NCBI GenBank assembly: GCA_029261855.1
Contig: JAJDAN010000056.1
Coordinates: 1 to 64,000 of the forward strand
Length of the DNA stretch: 64,000 nt
Direction: 5' to 3'
Source of the DNA: Deltaproteobacteria bacterium
GTDB lineage: Bacteria > Myxococcota_A > UBA9160 > UBA4427
The notes beneath the pieces were generated by a model. The model did no database searches and had not been told where the DNA came from. It saw only the letters and a list, made by a program, of their open reading frames with translations. The translations under genes and the position numbers were made by a program. This document shows positions 16,645 to 26,600 of this stretch, in pieces. Every line of letters begins with the position of its first letter. The stretch's first letter is position 1.

Positions 16645-17039
16645 TGCCGGAAGACCCGACCGTCCTGATCTACCAGCAGATCCAGTGGGACGACGTCCTG
16701 CGCACCGCGAAGCCCGGTCAGGCGCCGCCGAAGGAGCTGGTCGAACAGGCCAAGAAGACCGGCGCCCGGCGCAAGAAGCTGGCGCGCGGCGAGGGGGGCT
16801 TCTTCATGAACCGCTCCGTGCTTCCCGCCGGTTTCCGGGTGCCGCCCCACAGCCACGATCACGACGAGCTGATGGTGGTGATCCGAGGCGGCTGCGAATT
16901 CGACGACGATCTGGCGACGCTCGGCCCCGACGATTCGATCGTGATCCGCGCCCGCTATCGATACGGCTTCACCTGCGGGCCCGAGGGGATGGAGTTCCTG
17001 ACGATCCGCACGGGCGAGGCGGCAACCGCCGTCGCATGA
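16641..17039 (+). CDS. Small cupin-domain protein
   Basis: A 132-residue cupin. The metal motif is PPHSHDHDELMVVIRGG, with three His and a Glu, followed by a second half ending in the strand pair around RYGFTCGPEGMEFLTI. About 50 N-terminal residues are basic and probably helical (VEQAKKTGARRKKLARG). The start is one of two adjacent ATGs (16641 or 16644) overlapping the previous stop, with AAGGGAAGGG directly upstream. It is distinct from the larger cupin at 12146. Confidence 0.82.
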   Translation: MMPEDPTVLIYQQIQWDDVLRTAKPGQAPPKELVEQAKKTGARRKKLARGEGGFFMNRSVLPAGFRVPPHSHDHDELMVVIRGGCEFDDDLATLGPDDSIVIRARYRYGFTCGPEGMEFLTIRTGEAATAVA

Positions 17040-17052
17040 GAGCAACCGCCCG

Positions 17053-17874
17053 TTGATCGACACCCACACCCACGTCATCGGCCCGAACCGCGATCGGTAC
17101 CCGCTCCGTCCGCGAAGCCTGTCCGGTGAGTGGTATCTGGAAGCGCCCCACAGCGCGGAAGAGCTGCTCGGCTGCATGGACGCGGCCGGTGTCCAGCAGG
17201 CCATCCTCGTGCAGGCGGTCGGCGCCTACACCTTCGACAACGACTACGCGGCCGACGCTGCAGCGGCTCACCCGACGCGCTTCGCGAGCGCGTGCTGCAT
17301 CGACCCGGTAGCCGACGCTGCCGCGGACACCCTGCGCTACTGGGTCTCGGACCGAGAAATGCACGGCGTTCGGATCTTCTCGGTCGGGCGGGACGCGTCG
17401 TTTCGGATCGACGACCCGCGGACCTTTCCCGTCTGGGAACAGGCGCTGGCTCTCGACGTCGCCGTGATCGTCACAGTCCTCTCGGACCAGCTCGAGGGGC
17501 TGCGGACCATGCTCCGGCGATTCCCGACGCTACGCGTATCCCTCGACCACTGTGCATTTCCCGACACCGCCGCACCTGCGCCGCTCTTCGCGCTGGCCGA
17601 CGAGCCGAACCTCTTCTGCAAGGTCTCTTCGGTGGTGCTCGAGTCCGCGGGCAAAGAGCCCGAGAGCTTCGTCGAAACCCTGACGGCGCGTTTCGGCGCG
17701 GAACGCGTCATGTGGGGATCCGATTTCAGCCAGACCCACGACCGCTCGTACCTGGAGCTGGTCGCGCTCGCGCAACGCGCCTTCGGGACACTGTCCGACG
17801 CCCAACGCGAGCAATGCTTCGAGGCCACGCCGCGCACGCTGTGGCCCGCACTCGCCAGAGCAGAGCCCGCTTAA
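17053..17874 (+). CDS. Amidohydrolase 2 family metal-dependent hydrolase
   Basis: A 273-residue TIM-barrel hydrolase and the last gene of the operon. Unlike its three relatives upstream it keeps the canonical H-x-H (IDTHTHVIGP). Further ligands are in SLDHCAFPD and WGSDFSQTHD. The family includes lactonases, carboxylate hydrolases and decarboxylases. The likely start is TTG at 17053, because the metal motif begins immediately after it and the gap to the cupin stop is 13 nt; no ATG or GTG fits better. The gene converges on a methyltransferase 13 nt beyond its end. Confidence 0.85.
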   Translation: MIDTHTHVIGPNRDRYPLRPRSLSGEWYLEAPHSAEELLGCMDAAGVQQAILVQAVGAYTFDNDYAADAAAAHPTRFASACCIDPVADAAADTLRYWVSDREMHGVRIFSVGRDASFRIDDPRTFPVWEQALALDVAVIVTVLSDQLEGLRTMLRRFPTLRVSLDHCAFPDTAAPAPLFALADEPNLFCKVSSVVLESAGKEPESFVETLTARFGAERVMWGSDFSQTHDRSYLELVALAQRAFGTLSDAQREQCFEATPRTLWPALARAEPA

Positions 17875-17887
17875 CGAAGTGCCGGGC

Positions 17888-18721
17888 TCATGCCGCCCCC
17901 GGGACGATGCCGCGGACGGCCCAGGCCGTCGCGGAATAGGAGCGCGGCCCGTCCGCTTCACCGCCGCAGTAGGCCAGGCGCAGGGCGTCGACGAGCGTCT
18001 CGCGTTCTGCATCGTCGAGCGTCGAGACGTAGGCCGCGTACGGACCGTCCTTGCCCGCATACGGGGCCCAGTAGTCGGCGAAGTTCGCGAAGTCCATCCG
18101 GATCGTGAGCGTCGTATCGACGACGTCGGCAAGTCCGGCGCTGCGCCATGCGTCGGCGAGCTGTCCAGGACCCGTCAGTGGCCGTGTGAAGTTCACCCGT
18201 CGCGGGCCGTCTGCGGCCGGGCTCAGCGCTGCCGCCGTGTCGAAGAACATGCGGTTGATCACCACGCCGCCCCGCGAATCCCAGACAGCCGCAGCCACCG
18301 TCCCGCCCGGCACCGTGACCCGGCGCATCTCGGAGATCGCCTGCTGGGAATCCGGCACGAAGTGCAGCACCAACAGCGATAACGCCCGGTCGTAGTGGTC
18401 CGTGTCGAAGGGCAACGCACAGGCGTCGCCCACCTGGAATCGCAAGCGGGGGTCGACGTGGCGCTGGGACGCGTAGTCCACGTAGACCTGCGAGAAGTCG
18501 ACGCCGTCCACCTGCTGCACGGCCGCCCGATCTATGATCGCGGCGCTGAGACTACCGGTGCCGCTGCCGACATCCAGCACGCGCTCTCCGTCCGCGCAGC
18601 CCGCGAAGTCCAGGAAGGGCACCGCGAGGCGCCGGCTCCAACGACCCATCTGCAGGTTGTATCCGTCACCGTCTGCGGACACGAAGGTCGAAGGCACGGC
18701 CTGCACTCCATCGGGAAACAC
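17888..18721 (-). CDS. Class I SAM-dependent methyltransferase
   Basis: A 277-residue methyltransferase of the Methyltransf_11/UbiE-like type. The SAM-binding motif I is VLDVGSGTGSLSAAI, motif II is VDGVDFS, and the post-motif acidic loop is VGDACALPFDTDHYD. PGGTVAAAVWDSRGG is the usual strand after motif IV. The GTG at 18721 is the likely start; a start at the downstream ATG (MGRWSRR) would still keep the whole domain. The substrate cannot be inferred. It stands alone between the catabolic operon (convergent) and the exoprotein gene (same strand). Confidence 0.88.
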   Translation of the reverse strand: MFPDGVQAVPSTFVSADGDGYNLQMGRWSRRLAVPFLDFAGCADGERVLDVGSGTGSLSAAIIDRAAVQQVDGVDFSQVYVDYASQRHVDPRLRFQVGDACALPFDTDHYDRALSLLVLHFVPDSQQAISEMRRVTVPGGTVAAAVWDSRGGVVINRMFFDTAAALSPAADGPRRVNFTRPLTGPGQLADAWRSAGLADVVDTTLTIRMDFANFADYWAPYAGKDGPYAAYVSTLDDAERETLVDALRLAYCGGEADGPRSYSATAWAVRGIVPGAA

Positions 18722-18807
18722 CAGCGAGCGCGATCGGCTGACCCGCCCCGTTTCGTAGTTACCTCAAGGCGGTGCGGGTGCCAAGCAAGCGGCACGCGAA
18801 AGGCGAC

Positions 18808-21123
18808 CTATCGGGACCGAACGACCCTTCTTCCCGCGAAAGCCAGCAGTCCGACCAGCATCAGTTGCGCAGCCTGCGCCAGTGACGGCAGGGCCACCCC
18901 GGCGCCGGTGCCCGGAATCAGGGGATTCGTCCCGTTGGCCACTTCGTCGCCGTCCGAGAAGCCGTCGCCGTCCGTGTCGGCAAGGGTCGGGCTCGTGCCG
19001 TAGAGGCCCACTTCGTCGCCGTCGGTCAGGCCGTCCGCGTCGCTGTCGGCGACCTGGGCGTCGGTGCCGTAGACCTGCGCCTCGTCGCAGTCGACCAGAC
19101 CGTCGGCGTCCGAATCGTTCCAGGCGGGGTCGTCGAACGCGAAGGCCGCGACGGCGATGTCGTCGCCGCCGCTGTCCTCGTCGAACACGATGCGCGAGAT
19201 CGGAACCTCCGAGAGGATCGAGAGGGTCGGACTCGAGCCGGTGAAGCTGGCGCCGCCGAGCGCGCCGATCAGCTCGCCGCTCTCCCCGTAGACCCGCACC
19301 GTCTCGCCGTTCGTACTGTTCGAATCTCGCAGCTCGAACGACACCGCATACACGGGCGGTTCGTCCGCCGCGAACGAGATCTCGAAGTCGTCGTTCTCCC
19401 GGTTGTCGATGTCGCCGACGGAGAGGGCGTCGTCGAAATTCGACAGATTGCCGTCGCCCTCGTCGTCGTCGAAGGTGAAGTTGGCCCCGGCCTCGAGGGT
19501 GCGGAGCGTGAAGCTGCGACAGGCGTCCTCGGGATCGGCGACGAACGAGAGCGTGTTGCCGACGCCGGTGTTCCGGCCGAGCAGGCTGCTGACCTCGTTC
19601 GCGGCCAGCATGCCCGCCGGATCCGTCGGGAAGAACGCCACCTGACCGCCCTCGTTTCCGATGCGGCTCTGCCAACCGGCCTCGTCGTCGACGAAGAACT
19701 CGACACGGGTGCTCGGCTCGTAGGTATAGGTGACCGTCGCACCGAATGAGAAGGCCTGGTCGATGATCACGGCGCCGTCGCAGATCGCGAGGATGGCGAT
19801 CTCGCAGTCCAGCTCGAGGGCAGTCCGCGAGATGATTTCGCTGCGGATCTCGACATCGTCGTTGCCGATGAACGCGGAGAGGTTCGAACCGGAGGCGTCG
19901 TAGTCCACCGACAGGGTGATGCTCGCGGGGGGAGACGGCTGCGGTGTCGAGTTCAGGATGGCGCCGAAGAACGAGTCGTCCGTCAGCAGCGATCTCGAAA
20001 CCCAGAAGGCGCTCATGGGGCGGATGGGCACCCCGTTCTGGCTGGGCGGACTCGGCCCCTCGAAGTAGTCCGGGATGTCGATACCGAAATCGACGTCCGT
20101 GTCGGTTCGGATCGAGAAGGTGCAGAGGATGATGCCGATGACGGTCTCGCACAGGCCGGAACGGGCGTGCGTCAGGGTGCCCGTCCCCTGGAACTCGAGT
20201 CGGACGCCCGTCAGGGTGCCGAGGCTGGCGTCGAACTGCGGAATCGACATCGAGTCGTAGGTGGCGAGCGCGCCCGACGTGTTGCCCTGCAGCTCGGCGC
20301 CGGGGAAGAGCGCCGAGCCCGCCGTCTGCAGCTGGTAGTCGAGACTGTCGCTGCCGCTGCTCGCGTACTGGAGCGTCGCGGTCTCGTCGCAGTCCGAGAG
20401 GCCGTCGCCATCGCTGTCGTAGGCGGTCGGGTCACCGAAGCGCAGCGCCTTGAAGCCGATGTCATCGCCGCCGCTGCCCTCGTCGTAGCGGACCAGGCGA
20501 ATCGACTCGTCGGAGACGACGCCGATCGACACCGTGCCCGACGGGAGGGTGCTCGCGTCGAGGGCGCCGAGCACCGTCCCGTCGACGCCGACGACCCGCA
20601 GCATCTCGCCCGCCTCGGCGCTGGAGTTGACGATCGTGAGCGCCACGGCGTAGACGGCCGCACCGTTGATCGTGATCTGGAAGTCGTCGTTCTCGTAGTT
20701 GTCCAGGTCGCCGACGCTGAGCGCATCGTCCATGTCGGGCACGGGCGTGCCTTCGTCGTCGTCGAAGGTGAAGCGTGCGCCCGGCTCGAGGGCGCGGAGC
20801 TGGAAGTCGTGGCACAGGCCGGTGTTCTGGCGTTCGAAGGTCAGGGTGCCCGCAAGCCAGGTGTTGGGGCCCGGGTTCGACGAGACTTCGTTGGCGAGAC
20901 GGATGTTCGCCGACGTCGTCTCGAAGGACACGATGCGGCTCGGCGGGGCCGGGCCCGCGACCGCCTCCCAGGCGGCGATCCAACCCGGCTCGTCGTCGAC
21001 GAAGAAGCTGGCCCCCGCAATGGCGGGGCCAGCGGGGCCTGCGAGAACGCCGAGGAGCAGGAACAGGGCCAGGAGAGGAGTGGGTCGAACGGAGGGCGCG
21101 AGACGAGCCGTCGTGTTTGCCAT
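18808..21123 (-). CDS. Exported thrombospondin type 3 repeat protein with a duplicated domain and C-terminal anchor
   Basis: A 771-residue exported protein. Residues 1-36 are a signal peptide ending at PAIA. A roughly 190-residue domain occurs twice, at about 40-237 and 478-675. Both copies share FFVDDE-x-GW, FTFDDDEG, DDALSVGD-[IL]-DN and a closing GGDDI. The copies are separated by an unassigned beta-rich region. Calcium-binding thrombospondin type 3 motifs (DSDGDGLSD, DSDADGLTDGDE, DTDGDGFSDGDE) lie at about 241 and 668-735. The C-terminus is a short hydrophobic helix after VALPS, ended by Arg residues, resembling IPTL/PEP-CTERM-type sorting tails without the PEP motif. It is probably a calcium-stabilised surface or matrix protein. 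Confidence 0.82.
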   Translation of the reverse strand: MANTTARLAPSVRPTPLLALFLLLGVLAGPAGPAIAGASFFVDDEPGWIAAWEAVAGPAPPSRIVSFETTSANIRLANEVSSNPGPNTWLAGTLTFERQNTGLCHDFQLRALEPGARFTFDDDEGTPVPDMDDALSVGDLDNYENDDFQITINGAAVYAVALTIVNSSAEAGEMLRVVGVDGTVLGALDASTLPSGTVSIGVVSDESIRLVRYDEGSGGDDIGFKALRFGDPTAYDSDGDGLSDCDETATLQYASSGSDSLDYQLQTAGSALFPGAELQGNTSGALATYDSMSIPQFDASLGTLTGVRLEFQGTGTLTHARSGLCETVIGIILCTFSIRTDTDVDFGIDIPDYFEGPSPPSQNGVPIRPMSAFWVSRSLLTDDSFFGAILNSTPQPSPPASITLSVDYDASGSNLSAFIGNDDVEIRSEIISRTALELDCEIAILAICDGAVIIDQAFSFGATVTYTYEPSTRVEFFVDDEAGWQSRIGNEGGQVAFFPTDPAGMLAANEVSSLLGRNTGVGNTLSFVADPEDACRSFTLRTLEAGANFTFDDDEGDGNLSNFDDALSVGDIDNRENDDFEISFAADEPPVYAVSFELRDSNSTNGETVRVYGESGELIGALGGASFTGSSPTLSILSEVPISRIVFDEDSGGDDIAVAAFAFDDPAWNDSDADGLVDCDEAQVYGTDAQVADSDADGLTDGDEVGLYGTSPTLADTDGDGFSDGDEVANGTNPLIPGTGAGVALPSLAQAAQLMLVGLLAFAGRRVVRSR

Positions 21124-21281
21124 GGCCTCACGCTACGGCCAGCGGCCGCCGTCCTGCATGGGCCGGTCGGACTATTCTGCTCCCACAGGCAGTCTCTACG
21201 CCACGGGAACGCAGCCGGGACCGCGATCACGGGCCAGCAGCGACATCGGCGTCTACCCGGGCGACCGATAGACTACCCAGC

Positions 21282-23156
21282 GTGGTGTACCGATTCGCCG
21301 GTTTCGAGCTGGACGAGGAGCGCTACCAGTTGCGCGGGGGCGGAGCCCCCATCGAGCTGCAGCCCAAGGTCATGGCGGTACTGCTGTACCTCGTACGCAA
21401 CGCCGAGCGTGCGTGCTCGAAGGACGAGCTACTCGACACGGTCTGGGGCGACGTGAGCGTCAGCGAGGCGTCTCTGGTTCGCTGCGTCGCGGTGGCCCGC
21501 CGCGCGCTCGACGAGTCCGAAGGAGAGGCCCGCATCATCCAGACGGTGCGGGGCCGCGGATACCGCCTCGGTGTTCCCGTGGAAACGGGAGACGAGAGCC
21601 TACCCGCACAGACGACCGATCCCGAGCAGGAGACCGCGGCGTCGACGCGACCCGACGCGCGTCGCCGCCGGCGTCGAATTTCGGCGGGGCTTGCTGCGAC
21701 CGCCGCGCTGCTTGCCGGGCTCGTCTGGTTGGCCCGCCCGTACGCCGAGCTGCCCGAACCCCGGTTCCGGCCGGATGGTGTGCAGCAACCGGCAACGTCG
21801 GTCGCTGTGATTCCGGCGACCGATCCGGCGGCGGACGCGCGGGTCATTCAGGTCGCCCAGCGAGTGGAACTCGCGGTGACCGGCCAGCTGGGCGCCATCG
21901 CGGAGCTGCAGGTCGTCTCCAACGCGGCTTCCCGCAAGGCCGCCGAGGACGGCAGTCTCGACCCGCGGCGGCTCGGGAGTGAGCTCCTGGCGGGCACCCT
22001 CGTCTTTGCGAACGTGCAGGGGTCGGGGGAAGCACTGCGCGTGGCGCTCTCCGTCGTCGATGCGAACTCGGGTTTCCAGCGCTGGGCGGAAAGCTACCGG
22101 GCCGGGGCCGGCTCGCCGGACGAGCTCGCCCAAAGCGCCGCGGCGGATGTCGCGCGCGTCATCTCGATCCTCGTCGGGGCCGGTCCCGACTTCGTTCGCA
22201 AGCCTGGACGAGCCAGCTCCCTCGAGTACTACCTGCAGGGCCGCGAGGCGACCTTTGCGGCAACCCGGGACCGCCTGCTCGACGCGGTTGCGCGCTACGA
22301 GCAGGCGATCGAGCTCGACCCCGCCTACGTCGATGCGTACGTCGCCCTCGCCGACGCCTACGAGCGGCTCTGGTCCGCCGATCGGACCGATACCGGCTGG
22401 CTGGACCGGGGGGAGATCGCCGTCCTGCGGGCGTTGGAGCTCGACCCGGACGACTCGGACGCGCTCGCAACCCACGCAACCCTGCTGCGGGCCCGCCGCC
22501 AATGGGTCGAGGCCGAGGCGCTCTACCGCCGATCGATCGAGACGGGCGCGTCCGCCTATACCTACACCCGCTACGCGTCCATGCTGGCCATGCTCGGCCG
22601 CACTCCCGAGGCCGAGGTGCTCGTCGAGCAGTCCCTGGAGCTGGCGCCCCTGGACGCCGAGGTCCAGCGAACCGCCGGACGCATCCACCACTACCTGGGC
22701 CACCACCAGCGAGCCGTCGCCCACCTGCTCGAGGCCCTCCAGCTCGACCCCCTCGATGGCTTCGCCCCGCGCGTCCTGGCCAGCGCCCTCCATGGGACGG
22801 GTCGGTCCGAGGAGGCCCGCGAGGCCTTCCTGCTGGTGACGCCTCGCTCGATCCGGCCGCTGGCCCGGATCTACGGCCGGCTCGTCGGCCGGGACGCCAG
22901 CCTGCGGCTATTGCTGGAAATCGACATCGCGCGTACGGGCCTCGTCTGCCGGATCGATGCCATGGGGACGGCCATGGCCTGGGCACTGCTGGGCGAGCGG
23001 GAACGAATGCTCGAATGCCTGAGAGAGCAGGCCGACCGGCACCTCTGGTACGTGCTCGAGGAGCCCGTCTTCGACCCCTACCGGGACGACCCGCGCTTCC
23101 AGGAGGTGCTCGCCGCCGGAGGTCTCCCGCCCCGGAAGCGGGACCCGGGCATCTGA
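21282..23156 (+). CDS. CadC/ToxR-like membrane-bound winged-helix regulator with TPR periplasmic domain
   Basis: A 624-residue protein. Residues 1-95 form an OmpR-type winged helix (FAGFELDEERYQLRGG, CSKDELLDTVWGDVSVSEASL, RIIQTVRGRGYRLG). After a linker, a run of Arg precedes one transmembrane helix at about 130-151 (SAGLAATAALLAGLVWLA). The periplasmic part has a FlgO/TolB-like stretch followed by tetratricopeptide repeats from about 325 to 525 (ALELDPDDSDALATHATLL and similar). This architecture is that of CadC-like one-component regulators that sense an envelope signal and bind DNA directly. The start is GTG at 21282 or 21285. It is divergent from the thrombospondin-repeat gene, a likely target. 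Confidence 0.88.
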   Translation: MVYRFAGFELDEERYQLRGGGAPIELQPKVMAVLLYLVRNAERACSKDELLDTVWGDVSVSEASLVRCVAVARRALDESEGEARIIQTVRGRGYRLGVPVETGDESLPAQTTDPEQETAASTRPDARRRRRRISAGLAATAALLAGLVWLARPYAELPEPRFRPDGVQQPATSVAVIPATDPAADARVIQVAQRVELAVTGQLGAIAELQVVSNAASRKAAEDGSLDPRRLGSELLAGTLVFANVQGSGEALRVALSVVDANSGFQRWAESYRAGAGSPDELAQSAAADVARVISILVGAGPDFVRKPGRASSLEYYLQGREATFAATRDRLLDAVARYEQAIELDPAYVDAYVALADAYERLWSADRTDTGWLDRGEIAVLRALELDPDDSDALATHATLLRARRQWVEAEALYRRSIETGASAYTYTRYASMLAMLGRTPEAEVLVEQSLELAPLDAEVQRTAGRIHHYLGHHQRAVAHLLEALQLDPLDGFAPRVLASALHGTGRSEEAREAFLLVTPRSIRPLARIYGRLVGRDASLRLLLEIDIARTGLVCRIDAMGTAMAWALLGERERMLECLREQADRHLWYVLEEPVFDPYRDDPRFQEVLAAGGLPPRKRDPGI

Positions 23157-23240
23157 TCACCGGATCATCACCCGGGGATCAGGAAGTCAGGAGCGCCTTC
23201 ACGTACGTCTGACCGCGAGCTTGCGGAAGGACGTACTCCC

Positions 23241-23675
23241 TTGAACCGATTCGCTGTCGCCGTCCTGCTTTCGGCTGCCATCTCGGTAGCCATCGGGCTT
23301 CTCCCCGAAGGGGCGACGGCGAGCGATCTCGTGATTGCGGACGCCCGGGTGGAGGGGAGCCGCATCCACCTCACGATTCGAAACGACGGCGACGCGACCG
23401 CCGAAGCCCTGACGCTGGCGCTGACCACCCGCGCCGGCGGATACATGGTCGGGACGGCCTCGCACCCCCTGCCCGAGCTTGCACCGGGCGCTCGCCACGC
23501 GTTCGAGCTGCCGCTGCCCGTCTGGGCGCCCGACCGCCCGGACCTGCTCTCGGTGATCACCCAGCGAGGCTGCTGCCTGACCCGCGCGGTCTTGCTGCCC
23601 CAGCAGGTCTCCGTCGAGATCTCGCATCCCCTGTCGCTGCCGCTCGAAGGAGTGGCGCCCGCGGCGAAGGAGTAG
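23241..23675 (+). CDS. Exported CARDB-like small protein
   Basis: A 144-residue protein with a signal peptide (AVAVLLSAAISVAIGLLPEGATA, cleaved at about residue 27). The mature part begins SDLVIADARVEGSRIHLTIRN and runs as a single immunoglobulin-like beta domain resembling CARDB/DUF11 modules. It holds an adjacent Cys pair (RGCCL). The start is TTG at 23241 with GGAAGGA upstream. It is separated by 3 nt from the next gene, so the two are probably co-expressed. No enzymatic motif is seen; an adhesion or structural role is inferred from the fold. Confidence 0.65.
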   Translation: MNRFAVAVLLSAAISVAIGLLPEGATASDLVIADARVEGSRIHLTIRNDGDATAEALTLALTTRAGGYMVGTASHPLPELAPGARHAFELPLPVWAPDRPDLLSVITQRGCCLTRAVLLPQQVSVEISHPLSLPLEGVAPAAKE

Positions 23676-23678
23676 AAG

Positions 23679-26600
23679 ATGAAGCAATCGACCTGCGCGC
23701 TGACCCGCCCGGCACTTCTCTTGTTGGCAGTCGTTCTGTCATCGCCGCTTCGGGCCGAAGCCGGAATGATCACTGTGGTGGCCGACGTGAGTGCGCAGCA
23801 CAACTACTCGTTCTTCGACGCGGTGCTCGGGTCCCAGACCCAGGTCGTCTTCTCGCGCGGGGCCGTGCAGCAGCCGACGCTCCGAACCCATTGGGACGAG
23901 CTACCGGGCGTCAGCGCAATCGAGTCGAGCGCCGTGCTCACCACCAGCTTCCTGTCCGCCGTGGACCTGCTCGTCGTAACACACAACTTCAGCGAGCCGC
24001 TCACCTACACGGCGAGCGAGATCGATGCGGTCGGGCAGTTCGTCACGAACGGCGGCGCGGTTCTGCTCATCGCAGAGTTCAACACCATCTTCTGGAACCC
24101 GAACATCTATAACGACTTCCTGATCGGGATCGGAAGCGAGATCCGCTACAACGACGTGCGTTCGACTGCGCTCGAGATCCTGCCACCCCAGGACACGCCG
24201 CTGACGGCGGGGCTCGACGATTTCCATACCAGTGCCTACAACACGCTCTCGGGCGGTATCGCCGCCTATGTCGGCGCCCTGGGCACCGCGGTCGCCTACG
24301 AAGGCTACGTGGTACCCGAGCCGGGAACCGGCCTGCTGTGCCTGCTGGGGCTGGCAATCGCGTGGCGCTTCGGCCGGTCCAGAACCGCGCTCCTCGCCCT
24401 GGTCCTCGTCAGCCTCATTCCTGGAGCAAGCCGAGCGGCCGTCATTACGGCGACGGACTTCGTGGACGACAACAACGACACGAATGGTACCTGCACCCTG
24501 CGCGAGGCGATCCGCAGCGCAAACGACAACGTGAGCGTGGACGCCTGTATCGCCGGCTCCGCGGTCGTCACAGACCGGGTCAACGTTCTCCCGGGCACGC
24601 ACATCGTCGACCTCGCGTCAGGCAACGATGAGGACGACGCCGTCACGGGCGATCTCGACATCCTGGAAGAGGTCTGGATCCGAGGAAGCTCTGCAGAGTT
24701 CTCGATCATCGACGGTACGGCAGGCGGACCCACCGACCGGCTCTTCCAGGTCCACGAGAACGCGGGCGAGGTGATCTTCGAGAAGCTCGCTCTGCGAGGG
24801 GGAAACGCCGCCGACGCCAGTCAGCTCGGAGGGGTGCTCTGGAATGTCGACTCCAGCACCAACTCGGTTCAGCTGTTCGAAGTCGAGCTGAGTGGAGGCA
24901 CGGCCCGGATCGGCGGCGGCATCTTGAACCAGACGCGGTTCAGCATCTTCCGCAGTCGCATCTTCGGGAACCAGACGACTGTCGATCTCGGCAATCCCGG
25001 CAACCACGGCGGCGGCATCGCGAGCGCGGGCCTGAACGCCCAACTCTACATCGCGGACAGTGAGGTGTCCGGGAACCAGGCCGAGGAGGACGGCGCCGGC
25101 ATCTGGGCCGGACCCGTCGGAAGCCTGGACCTCCTTCGTTCTCGTGTGACGGGCAACGTCGGTGGCGGAGATGGCGGTGGACTCTATGTCGAGAGCGACA
25201 CCTTCGAGATCGACTACACCGAGTTCTCGAACAACGACACCGCTCGGGGTGGCGGCGTCTACATGGCCACCGCGGGAGAGGTACAGCACAGCGCCTTCTT
25301 CGGAAACGAGGCGACCAGCTCCGGAGGAGGCGTCCACGACGCCATCGGCGGCTTCGTTCGTTTCAGCACCTTGTCGGACAACACCGCACCGACGGGCGCC
25401 GGGGTCTACGCCGACTCGGCTCAGACACTGCTCGACTCCAACACCATCGCGGGAAACAATGGGCACGGCGTCTTCAACCAGAGCGGTGTCTTCTTCGAGA
25501 ACGTCGTGATCGCCCAGAATTCCGGTGGCAACTGCAGCGGAAGCGCTCCGGCCTTCGGCGCATTCAACCTGGAAGACACCAACACCTGCGGCTTCGTATC
25601 CGGCGTCGACATGCCCAACTTCCCGAACACCGACCCGATGCTCGGCCCGCTCCAGGACAACGGAGGCCCAACACCGACGATGGCACTGCTGCCCGGCAGT
25701 CCCGCCATCGACGTCGTGACATCCGAGCTTCGGATGAACTGCGAGCAGATGCCGGACCAGCGGGGCCATCCCCGCGGCCGGCCGCGCACGGACGTCGGCG
25801 GCAACGACGTCTTCCTGTGCGACATCGGCGCCTACGAGGTGACGACGCCTTTCGTCGTCGACGACCTGACGGACGCAGTCGACGACGACCTGGCTGACGA
25901 TCTGTGCCTGACCCTGGGACAGACCTGCACCCTGCGCGCGGCGATCCAACAGGCGAACGTCATCCCGGGGATGAACGAGATCGAGCTCGGAGCAGGAACG
26001 CACCTGCTCTCGATCGTAGGTGCCGACGAGGACAACGCCGCAACCGGAGACCTCGATCTCGACACGCCGGTCTCGATCCGGGGGGCCGGGACCGGATCGA
26101 CGATCGTGAATGGCGGCGGTCTCGATCGCGTCTTCGACGTGGGCGCGCCCGATCACACAGCAACGAACGCACCCGAACTCACGCGAATCGAAGATCTCTC
26201 GATCACCGGGGGCGACGCCGGTCTCGACAATGGCGGCGCCATCACCACGCGTCGAAGCCTCCGGGTCGAACGGGCCTTCCTGTACGGGAACGACGCCCGC
26301 CGCGGCTCCGCGATCAGCTCGGTGTCGACCGGTGCTTTCTTTTCCGGTGAGCCCTTCCCGGTGGAGGTCGTCGACACCACGGTTACCTTCAACTCGGGAG
26401 CGCTACCGCTCTTCCTGGGGGATGCATGGATCACGGGGAGCAGCGTGGTGGACAACACGGCAACCATCGCCACCAACGGTGGAGCCGGTGAGTTCGGCAA
26501 TCTCTACTTGCACAACAGCACGATCAGCAGAAACGACGCCGACGCGACCGGGGCCTTCTTCGCCTCGCGGGCCATCATCGACAGCAGCACGATCTACGAC

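Noticed and set aside
20167..21456. A 429-codon + strand frame opposite the thrombospondin-repeat gene
   Set aside because: The composition is that of a shadow, while the minus strand encodes a signal peptide, duplicated domains and calcium motifs.
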